A stretch of 64,000 nucleotides of DNA from Cyanoderma ruficeps. Lineage: Eukaryota; Chordata; Aves; Passeriformes; Timaliidae. The notes under the pieces were generated by a model. The model ran no database searches. It worked only from the letters and a program-made list of their open reading frames with translations, and was not told the origin of the DNA. The position numbers and the translations under genes were made by a program. Of the stretch, positions 19,926 to 32,060 are shown one piece after another. The number at the start of each line of letters is the position of its first letter. The stretch's first letter is position 1. The stretch spans positions 9,473,555 through 9,537,554 of the forward strand of contig VZDJ01007753.1 in assembly GCA_008694505.1 (NCBI GenBank), written 5' to 3'.

Positions 19926-22900
19926 TGAGGGAGGAAGAAAGAATTTAAACTAAACGATGGTGGCAGTATCACAAATGGTCCAGCTTTAGTCTCTTCCAAT
20001 CTATGAATGAAGGGGGAATGAACTTTGCTCTAGTAGTATATACTAGTTTTTCTGAATCTGTGTATAAAGCATGGGATTGAAAGCAGTATTTTCACTAGAC
20101 TGATTTTTTATGTCTCAGTAAACCTTAAAATGCACAAATGTTGCAGTTGAATTCTAAGCAATACAGACAAGACTAAACTCTAGATAACCTTTCTCACCAG
20201 GTGTTGGTACTGTTCAGACAGTGTCTCACTTCTCTGGGATAAAAACAGGTGCAGTTATTAAATACCCTCTGGTTTAAGGGTGTGTATTCTTCCTGGGGCA
20301 ACTTCTTTTTGGAATAAATGCCATTTAATTAGCTGCCACCTTTCTCTTCCCATTGTAGTCCATTTTTGAATGATGACAATTCAAAGAAATTCAAATTCAA
20401 ATTAACTCTAGACAAGAGTTAATCTCAAAATATGTTCCCATAAAGATAAATCAATATTATCAGTCTTTTCAAGCTATTTAAACAAAAGTCTGTTGTTAAC
20501 ATGATTTCAACAAATCCTGAGAATAAGGTGATTTCATCTCTCTGACATTTAACAGTCCTTTTTTTTTTCTGCTTAGCTGTCAGTCCACAACCTTGAAATC
20601 ATTATTACTCAGACTCTAGTAAACTCTAAGTCATTATGGTTTCTTTTCTCTACAGGCAGCAGATAGTTGGTGTTTTTTTTTTAAGTTTTCAATGTTGAAG
20701 CTTATAATTAATGTGATTTAAATTGCAAGGCACATAGTTTTAGCACAGTAAGTAGAAGAAAATTTTAAATATTTTTTTGTGCCCTGGAACTTGGAAGTTT
20801 TGGAAAAAACTTGGTTTCAAAATCTGACTCTAGTGGCAGAAAAATTTAACTTGTATTGACACATAATCATCAGTGAAAGGTGGATTTTTAATGAAGTGAT
20901 TTGGTAAAGAAAAAGCTTAGAGCTCTCTACTGTTTAAGATGGAAATCCAAACTTATGGCTTTGCAAAAAAAGTCACAATCACATGATCCAAAAAAAAAAA
21001 GTATTGTAGTCATAGTCATTGGCATGGCTACAACCAAGGTCAGAAGAAATTCCCTGGCTGATATTTTAATCCATGTTAAGTGAATGGTCATTAGGTAAGT
21101 TGGTGCAGTGTTGTCACCCGTGTCTCGCAATCTTTGTGACTGGCAGGGTCAAGTGTGGTCTTGGAATGGTGGGATGGTGAAACAAATTATTTTCTCTTTT
21201 TTGCTATTGGTATAGGTTTGTAGAGGTAAAGTACACAGCAAGAATGTGACTGCAGAAAAAAGAAGATTATTTCTGCACCAGTATAGAGCAATAAGATCCT
21301 GTTTGATAGTGAAACTCACCCTGCAGAGCTCCAACATACATTGGCAATTGCATGCAATACAGCCTTGATAGAAAATTCTGTTATTCACTCAGTGCAGATG
21401 GTACCCTAGCAGGAAAATCAAAATCAAAGAGAACTTACCATACTTGACAGCTTCCATTATTTTTGAGAAGTCAGAAGTAGAAAACTTGAAGGTTTCTTAT
21501 AATGCTGGTTGTGGATAAGGAAGTGTTCAGAGAACTTGACAGTATGGAAGATAATTCAATGGGAATTTTTATTTTCACAGGGAATCAATGAACTTTGCTG
21601 TATTTTTCCCAGAAAAAAGATTGCTTGTTTGAGTTTCTTTTTTAATGGGGGGATTTCAGTAAAAAAATATGAAAATGCGTTCTGGAATTTGTGTTTGGAA
21701 AAGCCCTTGGATAGTAATATACTTACTCTGCTTTCACCTCTGTGTTCTGACATCCAGATGGTCAGGGTGATGGCTTTGAAATAGTTGCTGAATAATGCAT
21801 TTGTCGATAATATTCGGTTCAGTGTCTGCACTGACTATTCTGAACTTGTAGTGCTACTCTTGTACATAACCATCCATTTCACTTCTTAGCCACGTCTGCC
21901 ATATTGCCCAACATGGGCCTGCTTTCTCAGTTTTTAATTTTCATGTATAAAATGTTTATGAATTTGGATGCTAAAAATGTTTATGAGTAATTTACCATGC
22001 ATGCTGGGGTATTTAAAATGGCTTATTGTGTCTGTCTGTACCATCTGCGGAGTAAGTCACTAGACTTTTCAATTATCCTCATGGGAAAGGATGTTTTTAA
22101 GCCTTTAGTTTGTTCTAATCAATGCATTTGCCAATGCCACATAAACTGCATGTTGAAAGGAAAAAACCCCCCAACACTGTAAATATATTAGCTTTTAACT
22201 ACAGCTAAAAGTTTAACATTTGGATCAATGGCACGCTAATTAATACTGAAATTGTGTGCCCTTCTTTAGGAAGTACAATGTTAATGACATCAGTTCTGGC
22301 CCAAAGGGAATCTTCCAATTCAGTCAGAGTAAGTAGAAAAAACTGTTAGCAGCCCTTCCCTTAGATTTCAGTTATGTGAAAGCCTCTCATTAGCATCTTT
22401 GATTCTAAGATAAGTGACTATGCAAAATGGCATTATGCGGCTCTTCATATTTGCCATTGTTCTCCATCTCAGATCAGTTTACCCTTCAAAAGCTGATTTC
22501 CCCCTCCATGTCCTCAGAGTACAGGATCTTGAGACTCCAGCTGCAAAAACGGAGTGTCCTGATGTAATGAGACTTACCAGATCTGGCAGAAAACCAATAG
22601 GAAACCAATAGGGAAAGCATTATTTTTCCCTAATCAGCAATACATTACAATATACAATATTTTGAAAACATTGATATTCTCACCAAGTAATTGAAATTCT
22701 GATCATTTTAATAACCAAGAGATATTTCTTTTTTCCTGTTTCCAAAATAAAAGTATTCATAGAACTTTAGCAGATATTCTCTTAGAAACTGAAAGTAAGA
22801 GTTGTAATTAAAAAAAAAAATCTCTAGCACAATCATAATATGTGTAATAATATTAAAAATTAACAGAGATTTTTATTTATTCAAGGACATATTAATAAAT

Positions 22901-25424
22901 CCTGGAGTGGTTATTTTACTGCTATTTCTGTTAAATAGAGATTCCCTCTGCAAACAGTTGCATCACCTACAGTGATTGCTCCCAGTTCTACCAGAGAAAA
23001 AAGAAATGAAATGAGTATTTCAGGCAGTCAGACAGGTTAGGATAAACACCTCATGAAAGTGCTTTGGGCTAACTTGAGTGACTGTGCCTGAAGGACAGAG
23101 CCCATTTATAGAGAGTGATGAATAACTTGGGGTGGAGGAAAGTGTATAATATCTCCAGCTAGTACAGCAAGGATCAGAAAAGGAAGCACGCCTGCAGCCT
23201 AGAGTCATACTAACATGGGAAAAGGATGTGCTGATGGAATGTTTCTCACTTACCATTGTATACATTACACCTATCTATGCAAGGGGGTATGAAAATACCA
23301 GCAAACCTCCCTACTGATGGCAATAATGTCTGAAGTTAGGTATTAAAAGTTCTCTCAAATTACAGAGAATTAGGTTCACCTTTTCACTCTTCTAACATAA
23401 CAGAAGTGTGAATTTGGAGATTATAGCGAATGTTTCCAATCTCGGCTAAACTGTTTAACATGCTGAATGATAAGAAATGCATTGCCTTATTTACAAAGCA
23501 TATTTAGGTCATGCTCTGCATTCGGACTAATCTCATAGAACAGCTAATGTATGATGTGCTTCTCTCCTTCCAATGATCCTAGAAACAAAATGAAACACCC
23601 CTCTCCGCCCCCCCCCCCAAAAAATACAAAAAAAGAATGAGGGATGAAAATGCATCCAAACAATGAAATGTGACCTTACTAAAGTCACATTAGTAAAATT
23701 GGAAGAAAATAAAGATGTTTTTCATGTTTCTTGCAGGGTGGGCATATAAAGAGTATGCTTTTTAAACTGATTCGCACAGATGGTACCTAATCATGTTAGA
23801 CTTAAAAAAAATTGACATGCATATAAATGTCATTGTGACTGTTTCAATTCTGACCATATCATTTCTATACATTCAGTTTTCTTCATATATAACAAGGAAA
23901 AGGAAAATTTCTTTTGCACAGCTGAACATCTGCTGCAGGGTACAAATTTTGACATATTGACAGATTTTAGTCTGTAATATTTTATAGAGAAGAAAAAATA
24001 ATCCTCCTGGGTATTAAATATTTCAAGCACTAGCTTAAATATGCTGGAAGTATGTTGGTATTTATTTTCAACTCAGGGCTAGCATCCAAGGAGTTTATAT
24101 ATTTCTGAAAAGGATTGGCAGAGTTGATTCTTTTTATTTAAAGTTTACTTAAAGGATGCAAATGACTGTTTTGCTTTAGAGAGGTTATATGGGAGCAGCA
24201 GCAGCATACCTTTAAATGGGACCCTGTCAAGGCCGGCAAACACAGAATTGAGAACAATTGTGCAAGAACCTGTGGTTCCTTGAACTTCTTCAGAGGTACT
24301 ATTTGCATTCCTAGTTCCTGGACAGAGTAGTTTCCTTTTGCCTGACAGCTTTCCAGTAGGTTAAATGGATTTAGTGACAAGGGACTCTAAATGTCTGTAA
24401 TATAAATGCTGCAGGGATATTTAAATTACATAAGGTATTCAAGGCCTTTTCAAAGCCTGGAACATCTTAAACCTATCCTAGTCCATCTTTCCTGCTGAGA
24501 TACCATTTCAGATAATTGGATCTCCTGCTATGTGCAGAAGTCAGGTGCAGATAACACCCAGCTTTGTGTATCTACAAGGAAGAAGAGATTTTCTGTCATG
24601 CAGATGTCAAATTGGTTAAAAAAAAAAAAAAGAGAAATGCATAAAACCAAAAGACCAGCTGATTTGCACAAAGAAATACTTCCACGGACAAAGAAATCTG
24701 AAACACTTTTTCTTAAATGAAAAAAACCCCCAACATTTCAAGGGTATTCAGTGCAACTTTATGTGCTAGGTTGCAATTACAAGGTCATGTTAGATTCATC
24801 AGTGTTCCAAGATAGGTAAAAATAGTAGGAAGAAATGTTTTCTGTCATCACTGACTTGCTGGGACATATTGCTTTTTCCAACTCAACCAAGCCTTAGTAA
24901 TTAATGTGTTCTAAAGGTTACTCAGCACCAATGTGATGCTGAAAATGGTGGGAGAAAAGGCAATGATCCCCCTGCATTAACATATGCATCCTTTGAAGAG
25001 TGAAAACAAAATATGTGTGAGTGGGTTGTATAGACAAAGGTCATCTAGATAGGGTAATGGCAAGGAATTACCACTCATTTTGGGTAGTGAAGAGTGTTGA
25101 TCTGCAAATGCCATATATAAGGAAAAGGACCTTTACTCCTCACATTTAGATACCTGCACTAAACTCTTCGGTAAGTAAGTGGCAGTTTATCATTGAGACT
25201 AGGTGGATTATGAAGTACCAAATGTTCTTGAGGTCTGTCTGAACTTAGAACATAAAACGAAAATGGCACCAGTCCTTGCTCTATCAAGCACAGTGAGCCC
25301 CTGAAGGCACTAATTAGCCAAATGTCACAATAAGCAGTTTTATATTTTTGCTTAAACTTGTCAATCACTTAAGCTAAGGTATAAGAAATGGTGAAACAAC
25401 CAGAGAAACTTTATTACAGAAAAA
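19926..25424. other. AT-rich non-coding stretch
   Basis: I see a short T-run (20563-20571), an A-run (20991-21000) and a C-run (23608-23618), but no gene or repeat family. A good acceptor-like CCCCCTCCATGTCCTCAG ends at 22518, followed by a short open segment, but no convincing donor follows. Confidence 0.6.
23597..23618 (-). repeat. C-rich run (G-run on the minus strand)
   Basis: CACCCCTCTCCG is followed by eleven C and then A-runs. It is a mononucleotide-type simple repeat and could pair as a G-quadruplex on the minus strand. Confidence 0.6.
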
Positions 25425-25530
25425 TGGTGTGCTAATTTGGGCTGGGGTAGAGTTAGTTTCCCTCACAGTGGCTGATAGGGGGCTGTGTTATGAATTTGTG
25501 TTCATCACAGGGTTGATGTTTTTGCCTTTT
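25425..25530 (+). mobile_element. ERVL-type LTR fragment
   Basis: The text TTTGGGCTGGGGTAGAGTTA, followed by the CACAGTGGCTGATAGGGGG and TTGTGTTCATCACAGGGTTG segments, parallels the 5' start of a widespread avian ERVL LTR (usually TTTGGCTGGGATAGAGTTAA and so on). Only about 100 bp remain and the 3' part is lost. The 71-codon frame 25429-25644 begins inside it and is not a gene. Confidence 0.6.
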
Positions 25531-28145
25531 GTAACACTGTTTACTTATTTCAAACATAGATTCCAACTGCCAAGGCATAAATTTTTCCCATCTCAATTTT
25601 CTCACATCATGTATGAATGTGAGTATCACTCAGTTCCTATGTAAATAACTCAATAAATGTATATTTGATGGGGGAAAAAGCAAGGAGCATTACAATGAGT
25701 AAAATATAATAGATTAAGAAATGAAGCTGTGCAGCAGACATTTGTATAAATACTATGAAATGTATTGTATGTATGCATGTTTAGATGTGGAAAAGATCCT
25801 GAAGCCAGTCTAGGTTTTTCCTGTCTGTTTTTCATATAATCTTAGTAATTCATTAGAAATATATTCTATCCTCCTTCTCTTTGTGCCTCCAAGAATGGCT
25901 TTATTTTGGGCTAAAGTATTTGCTACTAGTAGTAGTGCAAATAGTACTTGATCATAACTCGTTACCTGAAGTCTTCATGGGACCTGTAAAGATCTACAAG
26001 GTTTAATTAACTCTTATTCCTAAGTCACTTGATAGTCCTTTCCCACTGAAATATAATGATTTCAAAATCTGGCTAAATTAATAAAAAAAAACCATCAACA
26101 TCTATTAAACAAGAAGAAAACACCTCTGGTTTGGGCAGGTGTTGAGTCTAGCTCTAGAATGCCATTCTGATTGATAACATATCATACCATTGGGCTGATA
26201 ACACATGGGTGATGCAAAACACTCTGCAGAAACTTCTAATTCTTTTTAATTTAAGATCTTAACTTAAAAAGCTTGAAAATTCCCATGTGTCTTGAGCAAC
26301 CTTTAGGTGTCTTTCAGCTTTTGAAGAGAAGGTGTTGTCTCAATAATGAAAAAAAGGGCTTGAAACAGATTAATTTTCTTTTGTAGTCATAGATCTAATA
26401 GATCACAGAATATTTATTTGTCCATATGACACTTGTCATTTTATCTAGCTTCATTAATAATGTATGGAAATATTTATAAATTAATAAATAAAAAAGGCTG
26501 CCACAGGAAAATAAAGCAACATTATTAGTGTTGTTATATTCTTGTGATTTTTGTGTGCCTTCTAGCATAAATATATCCTCTTCAATGCAGAGGCATAACT
26601 TTCCTCCTGCTGCTCTTTATTGCTTGATCTTACAACCTCATTGTGAGACAACAAAGTGTTTTGGAGTTCAGTTTGTATGAGCACAATTTCAGAATCAGGG
26701 CTCTTTTCTGAGTTGGTTTGTTTTTTACTGCTTCACATGAATGAACAATCAATCAAATTAGAGTCTGGTTCTGAAATTTGAAAACAAAATAGTTACTCGC
26801 TCTGTAGTTGCCTTTTATTTTAAAAGACTCCAACACAACAGAGAGCATTTTTCACTGTTAATGCTTAGTCCTGTGCTAATTTGTTTTCTCTTTAATAAAA
26901 GAATGAGTAGCAACTGAGGTTTCCTTTTCACCTGCAGTGGAACCCAATCAGAACATTGCAAGCAACATTAACAGATTATAATAATTTCTCATCTATTGAT
27001 GACCTTTAAAGAGAATTGTAGTTATTACCTTAGAAAATTCTCTCATTTATTACCTGTCTCTTCATTGAATTTCAATGCCTTCACCCAACCTAGGGGAAAT
27101 ATAGATGCTTGGCTTCAAAACACAGGAATAGGATTTTATTATTATAATGGCTGCAGGCAGTGAATCTAATTCAAAATTTTTCACATTATATGGGATTTTT
27201 GAAGATGATGATGGTTACTGGACCAGGCAGTTCACTGCAGAGAATAGAATGAGTTTATATCTAAGGGCTAAATTATTTATAAAGGATATTTTCTCAGATC
27301 TAGTAGAAGTTCATTAAACTGATTAGGTGTGCTTGCTGGATAGCAATAGAAGCTTTTGTTGATGGTGAAGTTCTTTACACTGTAAGCAAAAAGATGGATA
27401 TTGAGATGTGGAAAAGTTCTTGATCAGGCACCCTTTACAGGAGTAAAAGTCAAACAAGTTCATCTTTGGTGCTACAAAACTCAGTGGCAGAATTAGTTTT
27501 GTAATTTTCTGATCCCAGGCACTTCCAAATGTCTTTTATGTCACCTTCTTGGTCCCAATGCTCTGACAGTAGACACACAAGTTCAGAATTTTTTCTGATG
27601 TTAGAAACAGGGAAGTTTTACGTTGTTTAACTCCTTTTTTGGCATTCCTGTGCTCCAGCATTTTTTATGGTTGAGAATTTTTCCTGAGTTGTCAAACAAA
27701 TGTTGATCTACCTGTTCTTCAGCTCAACTTTCACATAATGGCAGGTGTTGCTATTCCTAAATGGACAAAACTAGGAACACGTACCCATAATTAAAAAGGA
27801 AAGATGTAATCCCATGAAGGAAACTTTCTTGAAGGGTACTTAGATTATCCTGTTCATTATACAAATTGTGTGATTACTATAAACTGATTTAGTGTATCTT
27901 ATGACGGATGATTAATATTGGATTTGATGGATGCAGAATCCAACAAATATTTATACCACTGATAAATGCAATCCCTCGTGCCAGTCTTCAAATTGAGAGT
28001 TACAGCTTAGAAGATTTTTAAAACTGTCCCTGACATGTTATAAAAACTATTGGCTCAGTGGGCAGTAATGGTTAAAAAATAGTGTGTATGATCAGATATC
28101 AAAAAAGAGGTGGAAACTCCATATAATTTCTTAACATGGCTGTGC
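25531..28145. other. AT-rich non-coding stretch
   Basis: No exon, RNA gene or repeat family recognised. A minor GTAGTAGTAG-like triplet run occurs near 25927-25937. Confidence 0.6.
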
Positions 28146-28425
28146 TATTACTGCTGCATTCAATTCTAGCGGGATCAGAGACTATAGATAAGGGAAATTA
28201 AAATAACCAAGAGAATGAAGCAGCTGCCTTACAAAGAGAACCTAAAAATCCTGGGATCCTTCAAAAGTCTGGAGACCAGAAGGGCAAGGAAGGATATGAC
28301 TGAGTCCACAGTCACGAAGGGTCGCTGTGTTGAATGCAGAGTGGATAGACTGAGTGCCACTATCCTACAACTAAAAGACACCTGGTGAAGATTTCTTTCA
28401 CACAGATAAAATGTAGTTATAGGTA
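28146..28425 (+). mobile_element. Ancient CR1/L3-like LINE fragment
   Basis: The co-linear words TTAAAATAACCAAGAGAATG, then CAGCTGCCTTACAAAGAGAA, then AAAAGTCTGGAGACCAGAAG, then GAAGATTTCTTTCACACAG correspond to the region before the 3' end of old amniote CR1-like LINEs (usually '...tggaacgactgtcttacagagagaggctt...ggagaagagaaggc...cttcttcacacag'). All frames are broken. Divergence is far higher than in the CR1 copies at 7.4, 17.0 and 18.0 kb. It ends next to a tetranucleotide microsatellite. Confidence 0.55.
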
Positions 28426-28451
28426 GAAAGTATATTTCTACCTTTTGTTTT

Positions 28452-28571
28452 CCTTCCATCCATCCATCCATCCATCCATCCATCCATCCATCCATCCATC
28501 CATCCATCCATCCATCCATCCCTCCCTCCTTCCCTCCATCCATCCCTCCCTCCCTCCCTCCCTCCATCCAT
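28452..28571 (+). repeat. (TCCA)n microsatellite with (TCCC)n segment
   Basis: About 15 uninterrupted CATC units are followed by mixed CCTC/CATC units. The minus strand reads (TGGA)n and gives the apparent Met-Asp-Gly-Trp repeat frame at 28229-28567, which is not a gene. The pure run suggests it is probably length-polymorphic. Confidence 0.97.
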
Positions 28572-30878
28572 TTCTAATTACTGCCTTTTTTCATGGTGGC
28601 TAGTGAGTTGATGGAATTTTTCAACACAGAAGCTTGTGGAAGCAGAGAATATTGTCAGGTTCAGAAAAGAATCAGGCCAATTAGTGCAATGAGTGAATAA
28701 AAGGGAATATGCAGGATATATCATACAGGTTTGTGTTCTCGGCCTCAGTAGCGGCTCCAGTGGCTTTAATCAGAGCAACATAATTGGTCAGGCTGAGCTG
28801 ACCCATTTCTAAAACTCTTAAAAGCATTATCCTATTGAAGTTGCTCATTTGTATGTTTGTTAAAGAGTTTCCTCTTCTAATTCTAAATTACTCATAGAAT
28901 TTACCTGGGACATCTCTTCCCATATTTTTAGCCGAGTTCTTAAGGGAATGGGACTCCAGTTACACTGAAACCTCCAGACTAAATTGTAATATTCCTGCGA
29001 ATGCTTAGATTCATAAAAATTTTATTCAAAATATTATGATTTTGAATATTCCAACATACACACTTTGGATTACTCACAGAAATTGTACAGTCAATATAAT
29101 GCTATAAACAAGTAAAATATGTAATTTGTGCCTCTCTTAGAAGAAGCATAGCTACATTGGTGTTACGATAGTGTTCTCTGGGATAAATGGTGAGGGCAAA
29201 ATGCACTAGTTCAGTACAGAGTCTTTTCACAAGGTTATTACGGATTTTCATTGGCACCTCCCTCTGCAAACCTGGTTTCTCAAATACAGTGTGTACATTG
29301 AGAAAGATTTTACAGAGGTTGAACTAATTGCAGGCTCCCAGTTGATCTTGATCAGCACTATTTAGAACAACCCAAAAGCTAATCTGCCCCAGACGTTATA
29401 ACCTCTTGGTTAATGAGGCTTGTTTTGAATATGATGAGAATTTTCTTTTCAGGGCCAGCCTAAGTTCAACAAATCATGGTAAAAACTATTTTAAACAGAA
29501 CACTTAGGGACCTTTGCCCTGTCTCCTTTAATCAAGCTTTGCAGACTGAAGTAGTTTCAATATGGTTCAGCACTGATTTTTGTGTTATTGCTTTCGCAAT
29601 TGTCCATATTTCATTAGCAATTTGGGACACAATATAACAATCCCACACCCAGGATAGTCTTTAAGGCTTCTTAAATATGAATCACAGCAAAAATTCAAAG
29701 CATGTGGAAGAAAAGAGGACTGGGTGTCATGGTCAAAGTAAGGTTGTTGCAGTGAAAAAAAAGATAATTTTCACTCCAAATCTTGTGTGTTAAAGGAGAG
29801 GGGTTAAGTTATGTGAGACTTTATCCTCAAATTCCATGTATCATTTCTGTCAGCAGAGCACAGTAATGGGTACTGTTCACATCCAATTCTCCAGGTCACA
29901 AAGCAGGGAATGTTCTTTATATTTTTCTTGTGATGTAAATTACCCACACTGGTGTTTGGATGACTCACAGGAAACCACACGGAAATGTGGTGACCACCCT
30001 GCCTCTTGGCATCTAAGATTTCCTTCAGATATGTTCAGAACATCTCAACATAATTTGCTTCTTCAACTGTCAACTGGTTTCCTAAACTGCTCTATATATC
30101 TTTTCTTATTCAAATGCCAGAGAAAGAAGATACTATTTATATACACCACATAAAGTTGTTGGATTCCTCTAGACTGTAAAGAGACTCTTTTCTACTCTGC
30201 AAATATTGGTGTGTGATAGGTAGACCAGCAGTTCAGATGCTTCACATTATAAATCATTTCCTTCAAAGTCACAGTAACTGGACAACTCAACATTTAATAA
30301 CTCAATCAATTTTACACAGAATCTTGGCTGAAATTCTTCATGCAACATATTGAGAATATTTCAACACTCCAGAAATGGAGCAGCATTTTCTAACAGTTTA
30401 GAGACTGTTTACTAATACTTAAAGCTGTTTCTTTAAGAAACAATATCATCTCCTGAACACCCAGCAGGTGAAAAAATCTGAGGCTTTTGCCTTCTGCATG
30501 AGAAGAGTGTGTTCTTTCAAAAATTACTTGTTTTCACAAAGGAGAAGTGTGAAGAATTTTGCAGCTTGATTCTCCATGGCTTCTTGCTTGTCTCAAAATC
30601 AGTTTTTTCCTTAGAGCTTCTCTGTGTCACAAAACTGGGAGACTTCATGGGGCAATTAATACTTCGCATTGACAGTCAGTCATTGACAGATGAGTAATCT
30701 ATCCACCTTGAAATATTTCCAAAGATTTCATAGGTAGTAACAGCAAAAATTGCAGCAACATTGAAGTTATGTCAAAAATTGTTAACTGAAATACTTCAAA
30801 TGTCCTAAAATAGATGCAAAACTCTTCCTCCACTTGCACAGGCAAAATCACACAGACACATGTGGTGACATAAAAGAT
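28572..30878. other. AT-rich non-coding stretch
   Basis: Nothing recognised. The 105-codon frame at 29836-30153 has no splice signals or motifs and is taken as chance. Confidence 0.6.
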
Positions 30879-31037
30879 AGAATCTGGTTTGAAAGGAACC
30901 TTTACAGCCATCCAGTTCCAACCAGCCCTGCCATGGGCAGGGACACCACACCTTCCACTGGACCAGGCTGCTCAGAGTTTTGTCCAACCTGGCCATGAAC
31001 AATTCCAGGGGTGGGGGAGTGTACAACTTCTCTGGTC
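30879..31037 (-). mobile_element. CR1 LINE, 3'-end fragment (minus strand)
   Basis: On the plus strand it reads as the reverse complement of the CR1 tail: CATCCAGTTCCAACC, CCTGCCATGGGCAGGGACAC, CTTCCACTGGACCAGGCTGC and CCATGAACAATTCCAGGGG. The outermost terminal repeat (AATCATAGAATC in this orientation) is worn away. No coding part remains. The 73-codon minus-strand frame at 30805-31026 overlaps it and is not a gene. Confidence 0.88.
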
Positions 31038-31367
31038 AGATACAGACAATGTGTTTGATTAATTAAAAACACTTAGGTAACACAAAACTCCACCAATGTC
31101 CCTGCCTATGAACTCTGAGGTGTGAAAATTACTTAATAGCATGCATTAGATTGTAAGGTAGTACTTGAAAAGTTGCTTTCTTGCAGCTTTTATTGCATAG
31201 GATGGAGTACAGCAGGATTACCACTAAGGCTATTGTGACATTTTAACAATATGTGACAAAGCCAAGTAAGCTTAATGTAATGTTCTAAGAAGCTAATACT
31301 CCTTTTCTTTTCTGTTTGCTGTGTAACCTCCTGGTATTGAAAAAAAAATGGGTCTGTTGCTTTGCAG

Positions 31368-31506
31368 ACTTCCCTTCATCGGGCACTGCCTCTTATGATC
31401 ATGTTGGATGGAGTGATACACCAGTTGTACAAGAGAAGCAAAAATATGCCTTATTGTTATCAAACAGTGGTTTAACAAGATTTGACAGCAAAGATTTGAA
31501 GGCAAG
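31368..31506 (+). CDS. Candidate internal exon, 139 bp (unknown protein)
   Basis: A branch-like GTGTAACC about 45 nt upstream is followed by AG-free sequence and then TTGCTTTGCAG, giving an acceptor at 31366-31367. An open segment follows, then a donor AAG|GTACAC at 31506/31507. The 139-bp length is typical for a vertebrate internal exon. It starts and ends inside codons, with two bases on each side. The encoded peptide (beginning FPSSGTASYDHVGWSDTPVV) is mixed, hydrophilic and protein-like. Its frame ends in a stop four codons after the donor, as expected if intron follows. I do not recognise the protein. No partner exon was found, so this may be a chance combination, a cryptic exon or an exon of a gene with very long introns. 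Confidence 0.25.
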
Positions 31507-31779
31507 GTACACTTGAGCATGTACTGCATAGAGGGAAAAGTCAGATAAAACTGTCAGAAAGATCCTCCCACTTAGTCACAAGGTTGAGAAAGATTTCCTC
31601 TTGCTTTCTAGGCTTCTCAGACAGGAGTCTAGGTACAGCTGGATCCAGTCCTAGTCCCAAACTTGGTCAACAATTTTATCTCTAGGGTTATAGATGTTTA
31701 CAAAAAATCTTTTATATCACCTGGGTATGATCCCACAGTTTAGCATGCATTGAGTCTGAGGATTTTTTATGGCAAGGAA

Positions 31780-32060
31780 CCCCTCAGCCTTAAGGAGTGA
31801 CCCTGGGAGGTGCCCCTACTCAAGGGAGATCCTGTGCGGCCTGCTGATGTGCAGGAGAGCTCAGCAGGCCCTAGGCTGTCTCCTACTTATAAAGTAAGAT
31901 CATACTCATATTTGCATACCAGCAAGGCATTCAGGTCAGCATTCCAGACAGCCCTTGGCTACCATGTTGCCATCCATCTCCCAAAACCCAGAGTAAGTTG
32001 GAAGCCACAATCACAACCCCCACAGGTGGTTATGGAAGGTGGGATGGTGGGAGGAAGCAC
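31780..32060. other. GC-elevated patch with a strong hairpin
   Basis: This stretch is richer in GC than its surroundings and includes an 85-codon plus-strand frame (31810-32067). It contains a perfect inverted repeat: GGCCTGCTGA at 31838-31847 and TCAGCAGGCC at 31861-31870, around 13 nt. It may be a remnant of an unrecognised mobile element, or a structured RNA element. No terminal repeats are visible. Confidence 0.4.

Noticed and set aside
22414..22611. Frame with a good acceptor (ends 22518) and a short hydrophilic tail
   Set aside because: The only donor nearby (GAT|GTAATG) is weak and would give an exon of under 50 bp. The remaining tail includes a duplicated AAACCAATAGG word. Too little to call.
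28229..28567. 112-codon minus-strand frame with a Met-Asp-Gly-Trp repeat
   Set aside because: It is the translation of a (TGGA)n microsatellite.
29836..30153. 105-codon frame with several Cys residues
   Set aside because: No family pattern, no splice signals, and an ending in hydrophobic AT-rich codons as expected for a chance frame.
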